This document shows positions 1 through 5,402 of a stretch of 5,402 nt of DNA, piece after piece. The translations under genes were made by a program, and so were the position numbers. Numbering within the stretch: position 1 is the first letter of the stretch; each line of letters opens with the position of its first letter. The notes below the pieces were generated by a model. It was not told where the DNA came from, searched no databases, and saw only the letters and a list, made by a program, of their open reading frames with translations. This DNA is from Desulfobacterales bacterium (GTDB lineage: Bacteria; Desulfobacterota; Desulfobacteria; Desulfobacterales; JAUWMJ01), in NCBI GenBank assembly GCA_030613225.1, contig JAUWMJ010000250.1, forward strand, positions 1 through 5,402, given 5' to 3'.

Positions 1-1
1 C

Positions 2-121
2 ATAAGGATTTGCAAAAACCGCAGGTGCCCCGCAGGAAATGCCCTTGGGGTGCATACCCGTGGTTATGTCGAGGATTTTTGCGAAGCCTTGATGCGCAAG
101 AGATCGGTGCAAATCGAGTAA
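2..121 (+). CDS. C-terminal fragment of an unidentified protein (5' end outside window)
   Basis: An open frame enters from the left edge and runs 39 codons to a TAA stop at 119-121. The visible tail contains the segments GNALGVHTRGYVED and FCEALMRKRSVQIE. It looks like genuine protein, with a mixed, amphipathic composition ending in a basic and acidic tail. Two cysteines spaced C-x4-C (in CKNRRC) lie near its start, but a metal-binding role cannot be claimed from this alone. I do not recognise the family, and too little is present to assign a function. It is on the same strand as the downstream transporter gene and ends 39 bases before that gene's start, so it may be the preceding member of the same transcription unit. 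The chance of a 39-codon spurious open frame is not negligible, so confidence is moderate. Confidence 0.55.
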   Translation: MRICKNRRCPAGNALGVHTRGYVEDFCEALMRKRSVQIE

Positions 122-160
122 AAAATCGCTCAATTTAGGTTAAAACAAACTGGAGACAAC

Positions 161-1231
161 ATGGGTGAAAAATCTCACCGTGACATAATTTTGTGGGTTT
201 TTCTGATATATTTTATTATTTCCATATTTTTTCTCGGCTGGCTTTTATGGCCCTTTGTATCGACCATCATACTGGCTGCTGTTGTAACTGGAGTTTTTAT
301 TCCTGTTTACCGGTATTTTAATAGAAAATGCAAACCTTCACTTGCATCAATTTTAACTTGTATAGTTATATTTTTCGTAATTTTTATTCCGATTGTCTCT
401 TTTGTAGGAATATTATCAAAAGAAGCATATGGTATGTATCTAATGGCCAAAGGAGCGGTGCTGAGCGATAATATCCAAAATCTTCTTGAAGGGAGCATGG
501 TATTGGAAAAAGCAAACCTGATCCTTTCAAACTTTAACATTACTATTACAGGAGAAGAACTGAATAAGGCAATTTCGGAAGTGGGGAGAATAGTCGGACT
601 CTTCTTGTATGAGCAGGCCAGGGCTATAACCTCCAATATACTCAAGTTTTTAGTTAACTTCTTTTTTATGCTGCTTATCATTTACTATCTTTTAATCGAC
701 AGGGAAAGGTTCCTTTCATTTCTTGTTGATCTTTCACCTCTGCCTGATGACCAGGATGAAAAGCTGTTTCAAAAATTTAAGGATATGGCTGGTGCAATTC
801 TTATAGGGAACGGACTGGGCGGTTTGATACAGGGAACTTTAGGGGGTATTGTTTTTGCGATATTTGGTATAAAATCTCCCTTTTTATGGGGCGTGATTAT
901 GGGTTTGATGGCTTTTCTTCCCATTGTAGGTATCGGAATTATCTTTATTCCTGCTGCAATCTATCTTTTCCTGGTCGGAAGAATCGCTGCAGGTATATTT
1001 TTTATTATATTTTACGTTATCCTGTCAGGTGGTATTGAATACATATTTAAACCCAGACTGGTGGGCCAGCGTGTTCAAATGCATACGCTTTTGGTATTCC
1101 TTTCCATAATAGGCGGATTGAAGCTTTTCGGGATACTTGGTATTATCTACGGCCCTCTTATTGTAACCGCTTTTTTAACATTAACAGATATTTATAAAAC
1201 AAGTTATCAGAAACTTGTGGAGTCAGATTAA
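161..1231 (+). CDS. AI-2E / PerM family multi-pass membrane transporter
   Basis: This 356-residue protein is very hydrophobic and matches the AI-2E transporter family (formerly UPF0118; relatives include E. coli YdiK, PerM and TqsA). Predicted membrane segments lie at about residues 9-27, 29-48, 62-85, 158-179, 212-236, 240-272 (possibly two passes), 275-295 and 309-340. A larger soluble stretch, about 86-155, sits between the third and fourth, as is usual for the family. Family-like features are the [15 protein letters not shown] stretch (192-206), the glycine-rich [10 protein letters not shown] (216-225), FLPIVGIG (252-259), and the C-terminal [13 protein letters not shown] (296-308) and [10 protein letters not shown] (324-333). 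Members export varied small molecules or ions (AI-2 for TqsA, Na+/H+ antiport in others), so the substrate here is unknown. The ATG at 161 is preceded by GGAG at 152-155 with 5-base spacing. gyrA begins two bases after the stop, which suggests co-transcription. Confidence 0.9.
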   Translation: MGEKSHRDIILWVFLIYFIISIFFLGWLLWPFVSTIILAAVVTGVFIPVYRYFNRKCKPSLASILTCIVIFFVIFIPIVSFVGILSKEAYGMYLMAKGAVLSDNIQNLLEGSMVLEKANLILSNFNITITGEELNKAISEVGRIVGLFLYEQARAITSNILKFLVNFFFMLLIIYYLLIDRERFLSFLVDLSPLPDDQDEKLFQKFKDMAGAILIGNGLGGLIQGTLGGIVFAIFGIKSPFLWGVIMGLMAFLPIVGIGIIFIPAAIYLFLVGRIAAGIFFIIFYVILSGGIEYIFKPRLVGQRVQMHTLLVFLSIIGGLKLFGILGIIYGPLIVTAFLTLTDIYKTSYQKLVESD

Positions 1232-1233
1232 AA

Positions 1234-3675
1234 ATGATCGTAACAGATAATTTAACAGATAATTTATCAGAGGTAAGCATTGAGAGTGAGATGAAAAAAT
1301 CTTACCTCGATTATGCAATGAGTGTAATCATCGGCAGGGCATTGCCGGATGTACGTGACGGCTTGAAACCGGTCCACAGGCGAGTTTTATTTGCAATGCG
1401 TGAACTGAAAAATGACTGGAATAAACCTTATAAAAAGTCAGCGCGAATTGTCGGTGATGTCATCGGTAAATATCACCCCCATGGTGATACAGCGGTTTAC
1501 GATACGATTGTTCGGATGGCCCAGGATTTTTCCTTAAGGTATCCCATGGTAAACGGCCAGGGCAATTTCGGTTCGATAGATGGCGATCCACCGGCGGCAA
1601 TGCGATATACGGAAGTAAGACTGACACGTCTTGCGCACGAGATGCTGGAAGATCTCGACAAGGAAACCGTTGATTTTGTACCAAATTATGATGAATCCTT
1701 AAAAGAACCATCTTTACTGCCGGCGAAATTTCCCTCTCTTTTAGTCAATGGTTCTTCTGGTATAGCTGTCGGGATGGCAACAAACATACCGCCTCATAAT
1801 CTTTCAGAGGTGATTGATGCTATAAAGGCAATAATAGACAACCCGGAAATAACATTTAAAGAGCTTTTGACTTTAATTCCGGGTCCTGACTTTCCTACTG
1901 CCGGGATTATCTACGGCACACAAGGGATTTATAACGCATATAAAACCGGCAGGGGAATAATCCGTATGCGGGCCCGGGTTATGGTTGAAAAGGATAAACG
2001 AACTCAAAGGGAAACAATAATTGTTACACAGTTGCCATACCAGGTAAATAAGGCAAAGCTTATTGCAATGATTGCGGGCCTTATAAGAAATAAGCAGATT
2101 GAAGGCGTAAGATTTGTGAGGGATGAATCCGACAGGGATGGTATGCGAATTGCCCTGGGCCTTAAAAAGGATCAGATTCCAGGTGTAATAATCAATCAGC
2201 TTTATAAACATACAAGGATGCAGAGCAGCTTTGGCGTTATCCTGCTTGCCATTGTGAACAACCGGCCTGAAATTCTGACTTTAAAGGAGATCCTTGAACA
2301 TTTTATAATACACCGCAAGGAGATAATTACCCGCAGAACAAGGTATGAACTGAAAAAAGCGCAGAATCGCGCCCACATCCTTGAAGGACTAAAAATCGCC
2401 CTTGATAATCTTGACGAAGTGATTGCCCTTATCAGGAAATCTAAATCGCCCGAGGATGCGAGAATGCAGCTGATTGAAAGGTTCAGCCTTACAAAGATAC
2501 AGGCCCAGGCGATACTTGATATGCGCCTTCAGAGGCTTACAGGCCTTGAGCGGGATAAAATACTTAAAGAATATGAAAGCATTTTAAAGGATATTGCCAG
2601 GTTTAAAGAAATACTTTCTGATGAGCGTTTTGTACTGAATATAATAAAGGACGAACTTACGCAGATTAAGGAAGAATTCGGAGATCAGCGTTGCAGCGAA
2701 ATAGTCGAGGCAACAAGTGAAATAAGTATAGAAGATATGATTGTTGAAGAAGACATGGTTGTCACAATTTCAAGGACTGGCTATATTAAAAGGAATCCGA
2801 TTACTTTATACCATAACCAGCGTCGGGGAGGAAAAGGAAAAACCGCCATGGGAACAAAAGATGAAGACTTTGTTGAGCATCTTTTTGTAGCCTCAACCCA
2901 TCATAGTTTTCTTTTTTTCACAAACCAGGGCAGGGTTTACTGGTGCAAGGTATATGATATTCCCCAGGCTGGTCGAATGAGCCTTGGCAAAGCGATCGTT
3001 AATCTGCTGGATTTGGCAAAAGATGAAAAACTTACAACAGTACTCGCTGTACCAGCATTTGAACCAGGGTTTCATATTTTTATGGCAACAAAAAATGGTG
3101 TGGTAAAAAAGACGGAACTTATGGCTTACAGCCGGCCCAGGGCGGGAGGAATCATCGCTTTGAATCTGGATGCCGGCGATGAGCTGATTGCGGCCAGGAT
3201 CACAGACGGAACCATGAATGTCTTTTTAGGTTCGGCCAGGGGAAAAGCGATACGGTTTCACGAATCTGATATCAGGCCATCCGGCCGTATCGCTAGAGGC
3301 GTACGTGGAATGCGCCTTGCCAAAGGAGACGTGATTGTCGGCATGGAAGTATTAAGTCACGGACAGACTTTATTTGCAGTAACAGAAAATGGATTTGGGA
3401 AACGGACTTCGATTGATGAATATCCTGTCCAAAAACGCGGCGGTATGGGTGTAATTTCTATCAAGACAACTGAGCGTAACGGGCTTGTTGTTTCAATACT
3501 CCTTGTAGAGAATGATGATGGTATTATGCTTATCACAGATATCGGGAAGATTATACGCATGTCTGTCAGCGGCATTTCAGTTATCAGCCGTAATACCCAG
3601 GGAGTGAAACTTATGGGGATGGAGGCGGTCCAGAAAGTTACAGGTGTTGCAAGGCTTGCGGAAAAAGAAGCGTAA
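1234..3675 (+). CDS. gyrA: DNA gyrase subunit A
   Basis: This is the 813-residue breakage-reunion subunit of DNA gyrase (A2B2 with GyrB), which introduces negative supercoils using ATP hydrolysed by GyrB. The N-terminus aligns with known GyrA from the start ([28 protein letters not shown], from residue 23). The quinolone-resistance-determining region is intact at about 68-125, with Thr86 and Asp90 at the E. coli Ser83 and Asp87 positions. The DNA-linking tyrosine is Tyr125, after Arg124, in [10 protein letters not shown]. The winged-helix/tower and coiled-coil region extends to about residue 500. The C-terminal pinwheel shows six repeats, near 508, 559, 613, 661, 712 and 762. The first carries the GyrA box QRRGGKG (529-535), which separates gyrase from the related topoisomerase IV subunit ParC. 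A second similar motif, QKRGGMG, lies at 733-739. The C-terminus is short and lacks a long acidic tail. The ATG at 1234 has GGAG at 1219-1222. The upstream stop is two bases away, so translational coupling is likely. Confidence 0.98.
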   Translation: MIVTDNLTDNLSEVSIESEMKKSYLDYAMSVIIGRALPDVRDGLKPVHRRVLFAMRELKNDWNKPYKKSARIVGDVIGKYHPHGDTAVYDTIVRMAQDFSLRYPMVNGQGNFGSIDGDPPAAMRYTEVRLTRLAHEMLEDLDKETVDFVPNYDESLKEPSLLPAKFPSLLVNGSSGIAVGMATNIPPHNLSEVIDAIKAIIDNPEITFKELLTLIPGPDFPTAGIIYGTQGIYNAYKTGRGIIRMRARVMVEKDKRTQRETIIVTQLPYQVNKAKLIAMIAGLIRNKQIEGVRFVRDESDRDGMRIALGLKKDQIPGVIINQLYKHTRMQSSFGVILLAIVNNRPEILTLKEILEHFIIHRKEIITRRTRYELKKAQNRAHILEGLKIALDNLDEVIALIRKSKSPEDARMQLIERFSLTKIQAQAILDMRLQRLTGLERDKILKEYESILKDIARFKEILSDERFVLNIIKDELTQIKEEFGDQRCSEIVEATSEISIEDMIVEEDMVVTISRTGYIKRNPITLYHNQRRGGKGKTAMGTKDEDFVEHLFVASTHHSFLFFTNQGRVYWCKVYDIPQAGRMSLGKAIVNLLDLAKDEKLTTVLAVPAFEPGFHIFMATKNGVVKKTELMAYSRPRAGGIIALNLDAGDELIAARITDGTMNVFLGSARGKAIRFHESDIRPSGRIARGVRGMRLAKGDVIVGMEVLSHGQTLFAVTENGFGKRTSIDEYPVQKRGGMGVISIKTTERNGLVVSILLVENDDGIMLITDIGKIIRMSVSGISVISRNTQGVKLMGMEAVQKVTGVARLAEKEA

Positions 3676-3778
3676 CCGCCCACAGGCACCGCATCTGCGC
3701 GTGATCAGGGCAACCAGCATAGTAGACTATAGCTGATTGCCCTGATCACGCACATATGCAGCACCTGTGAACGGTTAC
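3672..3778. repeat. 107-bp long imperfect palindrome between gyrA and gpsA
   Basis: Arms 3672-3718 and 3732-3778 pair over 47 positions with 39 Watson-Crick matches and no internal gap. The stem then continues with four more pairs (3719-3722 with 3727-3730) around a TAGA tetraloop at 3723-3726, leaving A3731 bulged. The longest uninterrupted run is 15 pairs (3699-3713 with 3737-3751), which includes the inner palindrome TGATCA in each arm. The outer stem includes the gyrA stop codon. There is no T-run after the right arm on the + strand, so it is not a textbook intrinsic terminator for gyrA. It could be an attenuating or mRNA-stabilising hairpin, a REP-like or MITE-like intergenic repeat, or a minus-strand structured RNA. 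I cannot tell whether other copies exist in the genome. Confidence 0.9.
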
Positions 3779-3810
3779 AAAGAAGATTAGTAACATTTAA
3801 TAAAAAAACT

Positions 3811-3815
3811 GAAGG
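3811..3815 (+). promoter_or_regulatory. Ribosome binding site deciding the gpsA start
   Basis: GAAGG lies 10 bases before the ATG at 3826, 1 base before an in-frame TTG at 3817, and 19 bases before the in-frame ATG at 3835. Only the 3826 ATG has workable spacing, so the shorter N-terminus is preferred over the TTG start. The surrounding 3779-3810 is A/T-rich, which would favour ribosome access and might contain a promoter -10 element, but I see no convincing -35/-10 pair. Confidence 0.6.
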
Positions 3816-3825
3816 TTTGCAACTA

Positions 3826-4869
3826 ATGCAAGAAATGAAAAAAAATTTAGATACAAATAAAATAAAGATAGGTGTTGTGGGAGCAGGCAGCTGGGGGACA
3901 GCCCTTGCCGATCTCCTTGGTTCAAAGGGTTTTAAAGTAGACTTCTGGGTTTATGAAAAAGAGGTTAAGGAGCAGATTTTAAAGCAGAGGGAAAATAAAG
4001 TATTTCTGCCGGGTTTTTCTCTTTCACCTAATTTATTTCCTTCTAACGATCTTTTCCAAGTTGTTTCGGAAAAAGACCTGGTTTTAATAGTTGTTCCTTC
4101 CCATGTTATGCGTGAAACGACCCGGCAAGTATCGGATCATGTTTCAAAGGATACGATAATTGTCTCCGCATCCAAAGGGATTGAGAATAAGACACATCTA
4201 ACCATGTCCGGTGTTCTTAAAGAAACACTTCCTCAAATTTCCGAAAAACTTTTTGCAGTACTTTCAGGCCCAAGTTTTGCAAAGGAGGTCGTAAAGAAAG
4301 TCCCGACTGTAGTTACTGTTGCATCAAGCCATTCGGAAACAGCCGGATTTGTACAGCATGTTTTTGCAACGCCGTTTTTCAGGGTTTATACAAGTGATGA
4401 TATGATTGGCGTTGAGCTGGGTGGCTCTGTTAAAAATGTTATTGCAATAGCCGCAGGGATTGTCGATGGGCTTGGACTTGGGTTGAATACAAGAGCAGCC
4501 CTGATTACAAGAGGGCTGACCGAAATCCGCCGTTTGGGGTTGAAGATGGGTGCAAACCCGCGAACTTTTACCGGACTGGCAGGCGTTGGTGATCTTATTT
4601 TGACATGTACGGGGGGCCTTAGCAGAAATCATACTGTGGGGAAAAAAATTGGAGAGGGGATGAAATTAAAGGAAATTTTATCCGAAATGCATATGGTTGC
4701 AGAAGGTGTGAAGACATCAAAGTCGGTTTACAACCTGTCTCGCAAGCTTGATGTAGAAATGCCTATCTCCCATGAGATGTATCACATTCTTTACGATAAT
4801 CTTTCCCCAAAAGAAGCCCTTCACAGGTTGATGACACGTGACCTTAAAAACGAGTTGGATAAATTTTAG
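3826..4869 (+). CDS. gpsA: Glycerol-3-phosphate dehydrogenase [NAD(P)+]
   Basis: This 347-residue cytoplasmic enzyme reduces dihydroxyacetone phosphate to sn-glycerol 3-phosphate with NAD(P)H, supplying the backbone for phospholipids. The N-terminal Rossmann motif GVVGAGSWGTALA spans residues 16-28 (GxGxxG). Other GpsA hallmarks follow in order: PSHVMRE (91-97), SASKGIE (114-120), LSGPSFAKEV (146-155), and the catalytic-lysine segment LGGSVKNVIAIAAGI (198-212), with Lys203 as the expected catalytic residue. NTRAALITRGLTEI (221-234) and GLAGVGDLILTC (250-261), then SRNHTVG (266-272) with the substrate/cofactor-binding Arg-Asn pair, complete the set. Length is close to the family norm of about 330-340, and all key residues look intact. 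The ATG at 3826 is chosen by ribosome-binding-site spacing; the upstream TTG at 3817 would add three residues, and an ATG at 3835 would remove three. The TAG stop lies at the exact left edge of a heptamer repeat array. Confidence 0.97.
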   Translation: MQEMKKNLDTNKIKIGVVGAGSWGTALADLLGSKGFKVDFWVYEKEVKEQILKQRENKVFLPGFSLSPNLFPSNDLFQVVSEKDLVLIVVPSHVMRETTRQVSDHVSKDTIIVSASKGIENKTHLTMSGVLKETLPQISEKLFAVLSGPSFAKEVVKKVPTVVTVASSHSETAGFVQHVFATPFFRVYTSDDMIGVELGGSVKNVIAIAAGIVDGLGLGLNTRAALITRGLTEIRRLGLKMGANPRTFTGLAGVGDLILTCTGGLSRNHTVGKKIGEGMKLKEILSEMHMVAEGVKTSKSVYNLSRKLDVEMPISHEMYHILYDNLSPKEALHRLMTRDLKNELDKF

Positions 4870-4958
4870 CTGATAGCTCAGAGTTCATAGCTCATAGCTC
4901 ATAGCTGATAGTTCATAGTTCATAGTTCATAGCTGATAGCTCACAGGTGACAAATGAC
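4868..4958 (+). repeat. Heptamer tandem repeat array, 13 units of consensus AGYTSAT
   Basis: Thirteen consecutive 7-bp units run without a break. They are AGCTGAT (units 1, 6 and 10), AGCTCAG (2), AGTTCAT (3, 7, 8 and 9), AGCTCAT (4 and 5), AGCTCAC (11), and two degenerate units, AGGTGAC (12) and AAATGAC (13). Variation is concentrated at unit positions 3, 5 and 7. Unit 1 begins with the last two bases of the gpsA stop codon. Unit 13 contains the radC ATG. Most unit junctions create TAG, and because the period is seven these stops fall in all three forward frames. Short heptamer arrays of this kind are known in intergenic regions of some bacteria (for example STRR repeats in cyanobacteria); any relationship here is only by analogy. 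The array is likely to vary in length between strains by slippage. Confidence 0.93.
4945..4950 (+). promoter_or_regulatory. radC ribosome binding site embedded in repeat unit 12
   Basis: AGGTGA matches the 3' part of the AGGAGGTGA Shine-Dalgarno consensus and ends 3 bases before the ATG at 4954, which is a normal position for this portion of the consensus. It is a variant of the heptamer unit (AGCTGAT or AGCTCAC changed to AGGTGAC). No other ATG, GTG or TTG is available upstream in frame, because TGA occurs at 4948-4950, so this site fixes the radC start. Confidence 0.7.
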
Positions 4959-5402
4959 TGCTACTGGACATAATAAAGGAGAAGGGCACAGGGAGCGACT
5001 TCGCGAAAAATTTCTTAATTCAGGTTTATCGGGATTCCATGACTATGAGGTAATTGAACTGCTCCTTACACTTGGTACACCTAGAAAGGACTGCAAGAAT
5101 GCTGCAAAGTCGGCATTAAAAAGGTTTAAAACCCTTCAAGGCGTACTCGAAGCATCTGCAAAAGAGCTTTGCGAGGTTGATGGTATAGGACCAAAAAACC
5201 TCTTTGGTGTCAAGCTGATAAAAGCTGTGGCAGACCGGTATCTTGAAAAGAGGCTGGTTGAAAAAGATAGTGTCGGCAATTCAAAAGAACTGTTTGATTA
5301 CCTGTACTACAGCATGAGGGATAAAAACCGTGAATGCTTCAAGGTTATTTACCTGGATGCTAAAAACAGGGTGATTGAGACCGAGACACTTTTTAAGGGG
5401 AC
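4954..5402 (+). CDS. radC: RadC family JAB-domain protein, N-terminal 149 codons (3' end outside window)
   Basis: The frame opens at ATG 4954 and is still open at the right edge. The sequence begins MTATGHNKGEGHRERLREKF; the GHRERLREKF segment (residues 11-20) is characteristic of RadC. It continues with DYEVIELLLTLGTPRKDCKNAAKSALKRF (30-58), then a helix-hairpin-helix-like stretch ELCEVDGIGPKNLFGVKLIKAVADRYL (71-97), and reaches the start of the JAB/MPN domain at about 108-149 (NSKELFDYLYYSMRDKNRECFKVIYLD). The JAB metal-binding H-x-H and S-x(n)-D motifs would lie just beyond the window, so catalytic competence cannot be judged. RadC was once linked to DNA repair, but that role has been disputed and its function is unsettled. 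The start is well supported: a stop lies two codons upstream in frame, and a ribosome binding site sits at 4945-4950. It directly follows gpsA through the heptamer array with no terminator visible. Confidence 0.93.
   Translation, partial: MTATGHNKGEGHRERLREKFLNSGLSGFHDYEVIELLLTLGTPRKDCKNAAKSALKRFKTLQGVLEASAKELCEVDGIGPKNLFGVKLIKAVADRYLEKRLVEKDSVGNSKELFDYLYYSMRDKNRECFKVIYLDAKNRVIETETLFKG

Noticed and set aside
307..681. Open frame on the minus strand, 124 codons
   Set aside because: It lies entirely inside the transporter gene on the opposite strand, has no recognisable domain or credible ribosome binding site, and is a by-product of the + strand coding sequence.
1460..2211. Minus-strand open frames at 1460-1711 and 1873-2211
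   Set aside because: Both are antisense to strongly conserved gyrA sequence and read as unlike any protein family; they are shadows.
1234..3675. Topoisomerase IV subunit A (parC) as an alternative to gyrA
   Set aside because: A full GyrA box (QRRGGKG) and a complete six-repeat C-terminal domain are present, and both the N-terminus and overall length fit GyrA.
2893..3689. Minus-strand open frames at 2893-3075 and 3357-3689
   Set aside because: They are antisense to the GyrA C-terminal pinwheel. The second extends only slightly into the palindrome and has no family features.
3672..3778. Classic rho-independent terminator for gyrA
   Set aside because: The stem is far longer than typical, and the bases after the right arm (ACAAAGAAGATT) lack a T-run. 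On the minus strand the hairpin is followed by GCTTCTTTTTC, but that T-run is the complement of gyrA codons and no minus-strand gene is present to terminate. A minus-strand terminator is therefore possible but unsupported.
3817..3825. TTG start for gpsA adding three residues
   Set aside because: The GAAGG ribosome binding site is only one base from this TTG but ten bases from the ATG at 3826.
3676..3825. tRNA or known riboswitch in the gyrA-gpsA gap
   Set aside because: The region folds as one long hairpin with no cloverleaf, anticodon arm or CCA end, and no recognisable riboswitch core.
4324..4632. Minus-strand open frame, 102 codons
   Set aside because: It is antisense to the conserved gpsA catalytic region and shows no independent coding evidence.
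4868..4958. CRISPR array or iteron-type replication origin
   Set aside because: Units are 7 bp with no spacers, which excludes CRISPR. There is no initiator gene, DnaA box or AT-rich unwinding region nearby to support an origin.

Overview
The window reads as an ordinary chromosomal housekeeping segment from a Gram-negative bacterium. By my recollection of gene order and by protein character, the best guess is a sulfate-reducing or related deltaproteobacterium (Desulfobacterota). That placement is inference; no rRNA or other decisive marker is present. Base composition is moderately AT-rich, and all recognised genes lie on the + strand.

Layout. Positions 2-121 hold the C-terminal end of an unidentified gene. 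Positions 161-1231 encode an AI-2E/PerM-family multi-pass membrane protein. Two bases after its stop, gyrA (1234-3675) encodes DNA gyrase subunit A, with its catalytic tyrosine, GyrA box and six-bladed C-terminal domain intact. The gap 3676-3825 is almost filled by a 107-bp near-perfect palindrome whose outer stem includes the gyrA stop codon. gpsA (3826-4869, NAD(P)-dependent glycerol-3-phosphate dehydrogenase) follows. A 91-bp array of thirteen 7-bp units then bridges gpsA and radC. The array starts inside the gpsA stop codon and ends across the radC start codon. radC (4954 onward) runs off the right edge before its JAB catalytic motifs.

How the genes relate. Tight spacing suggests co-transcription of the transporter gene with gyrA, and possibly of the whole row, but no functional pathway links them. 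They cover membrane transport, DNA topology, phospholipid backbone synthesis and a RadC-family protein of uncertain role. I see no defence, mobile or biosynthetic system. The interesting material is non-coding: the palindrome, whose mismatches are strongly strand-biased (seven of eight become G·U pairs only in minus-strand RNA), and the heptamer array, which appears to supply both the gpsA stop and the radC ribosome binding site.
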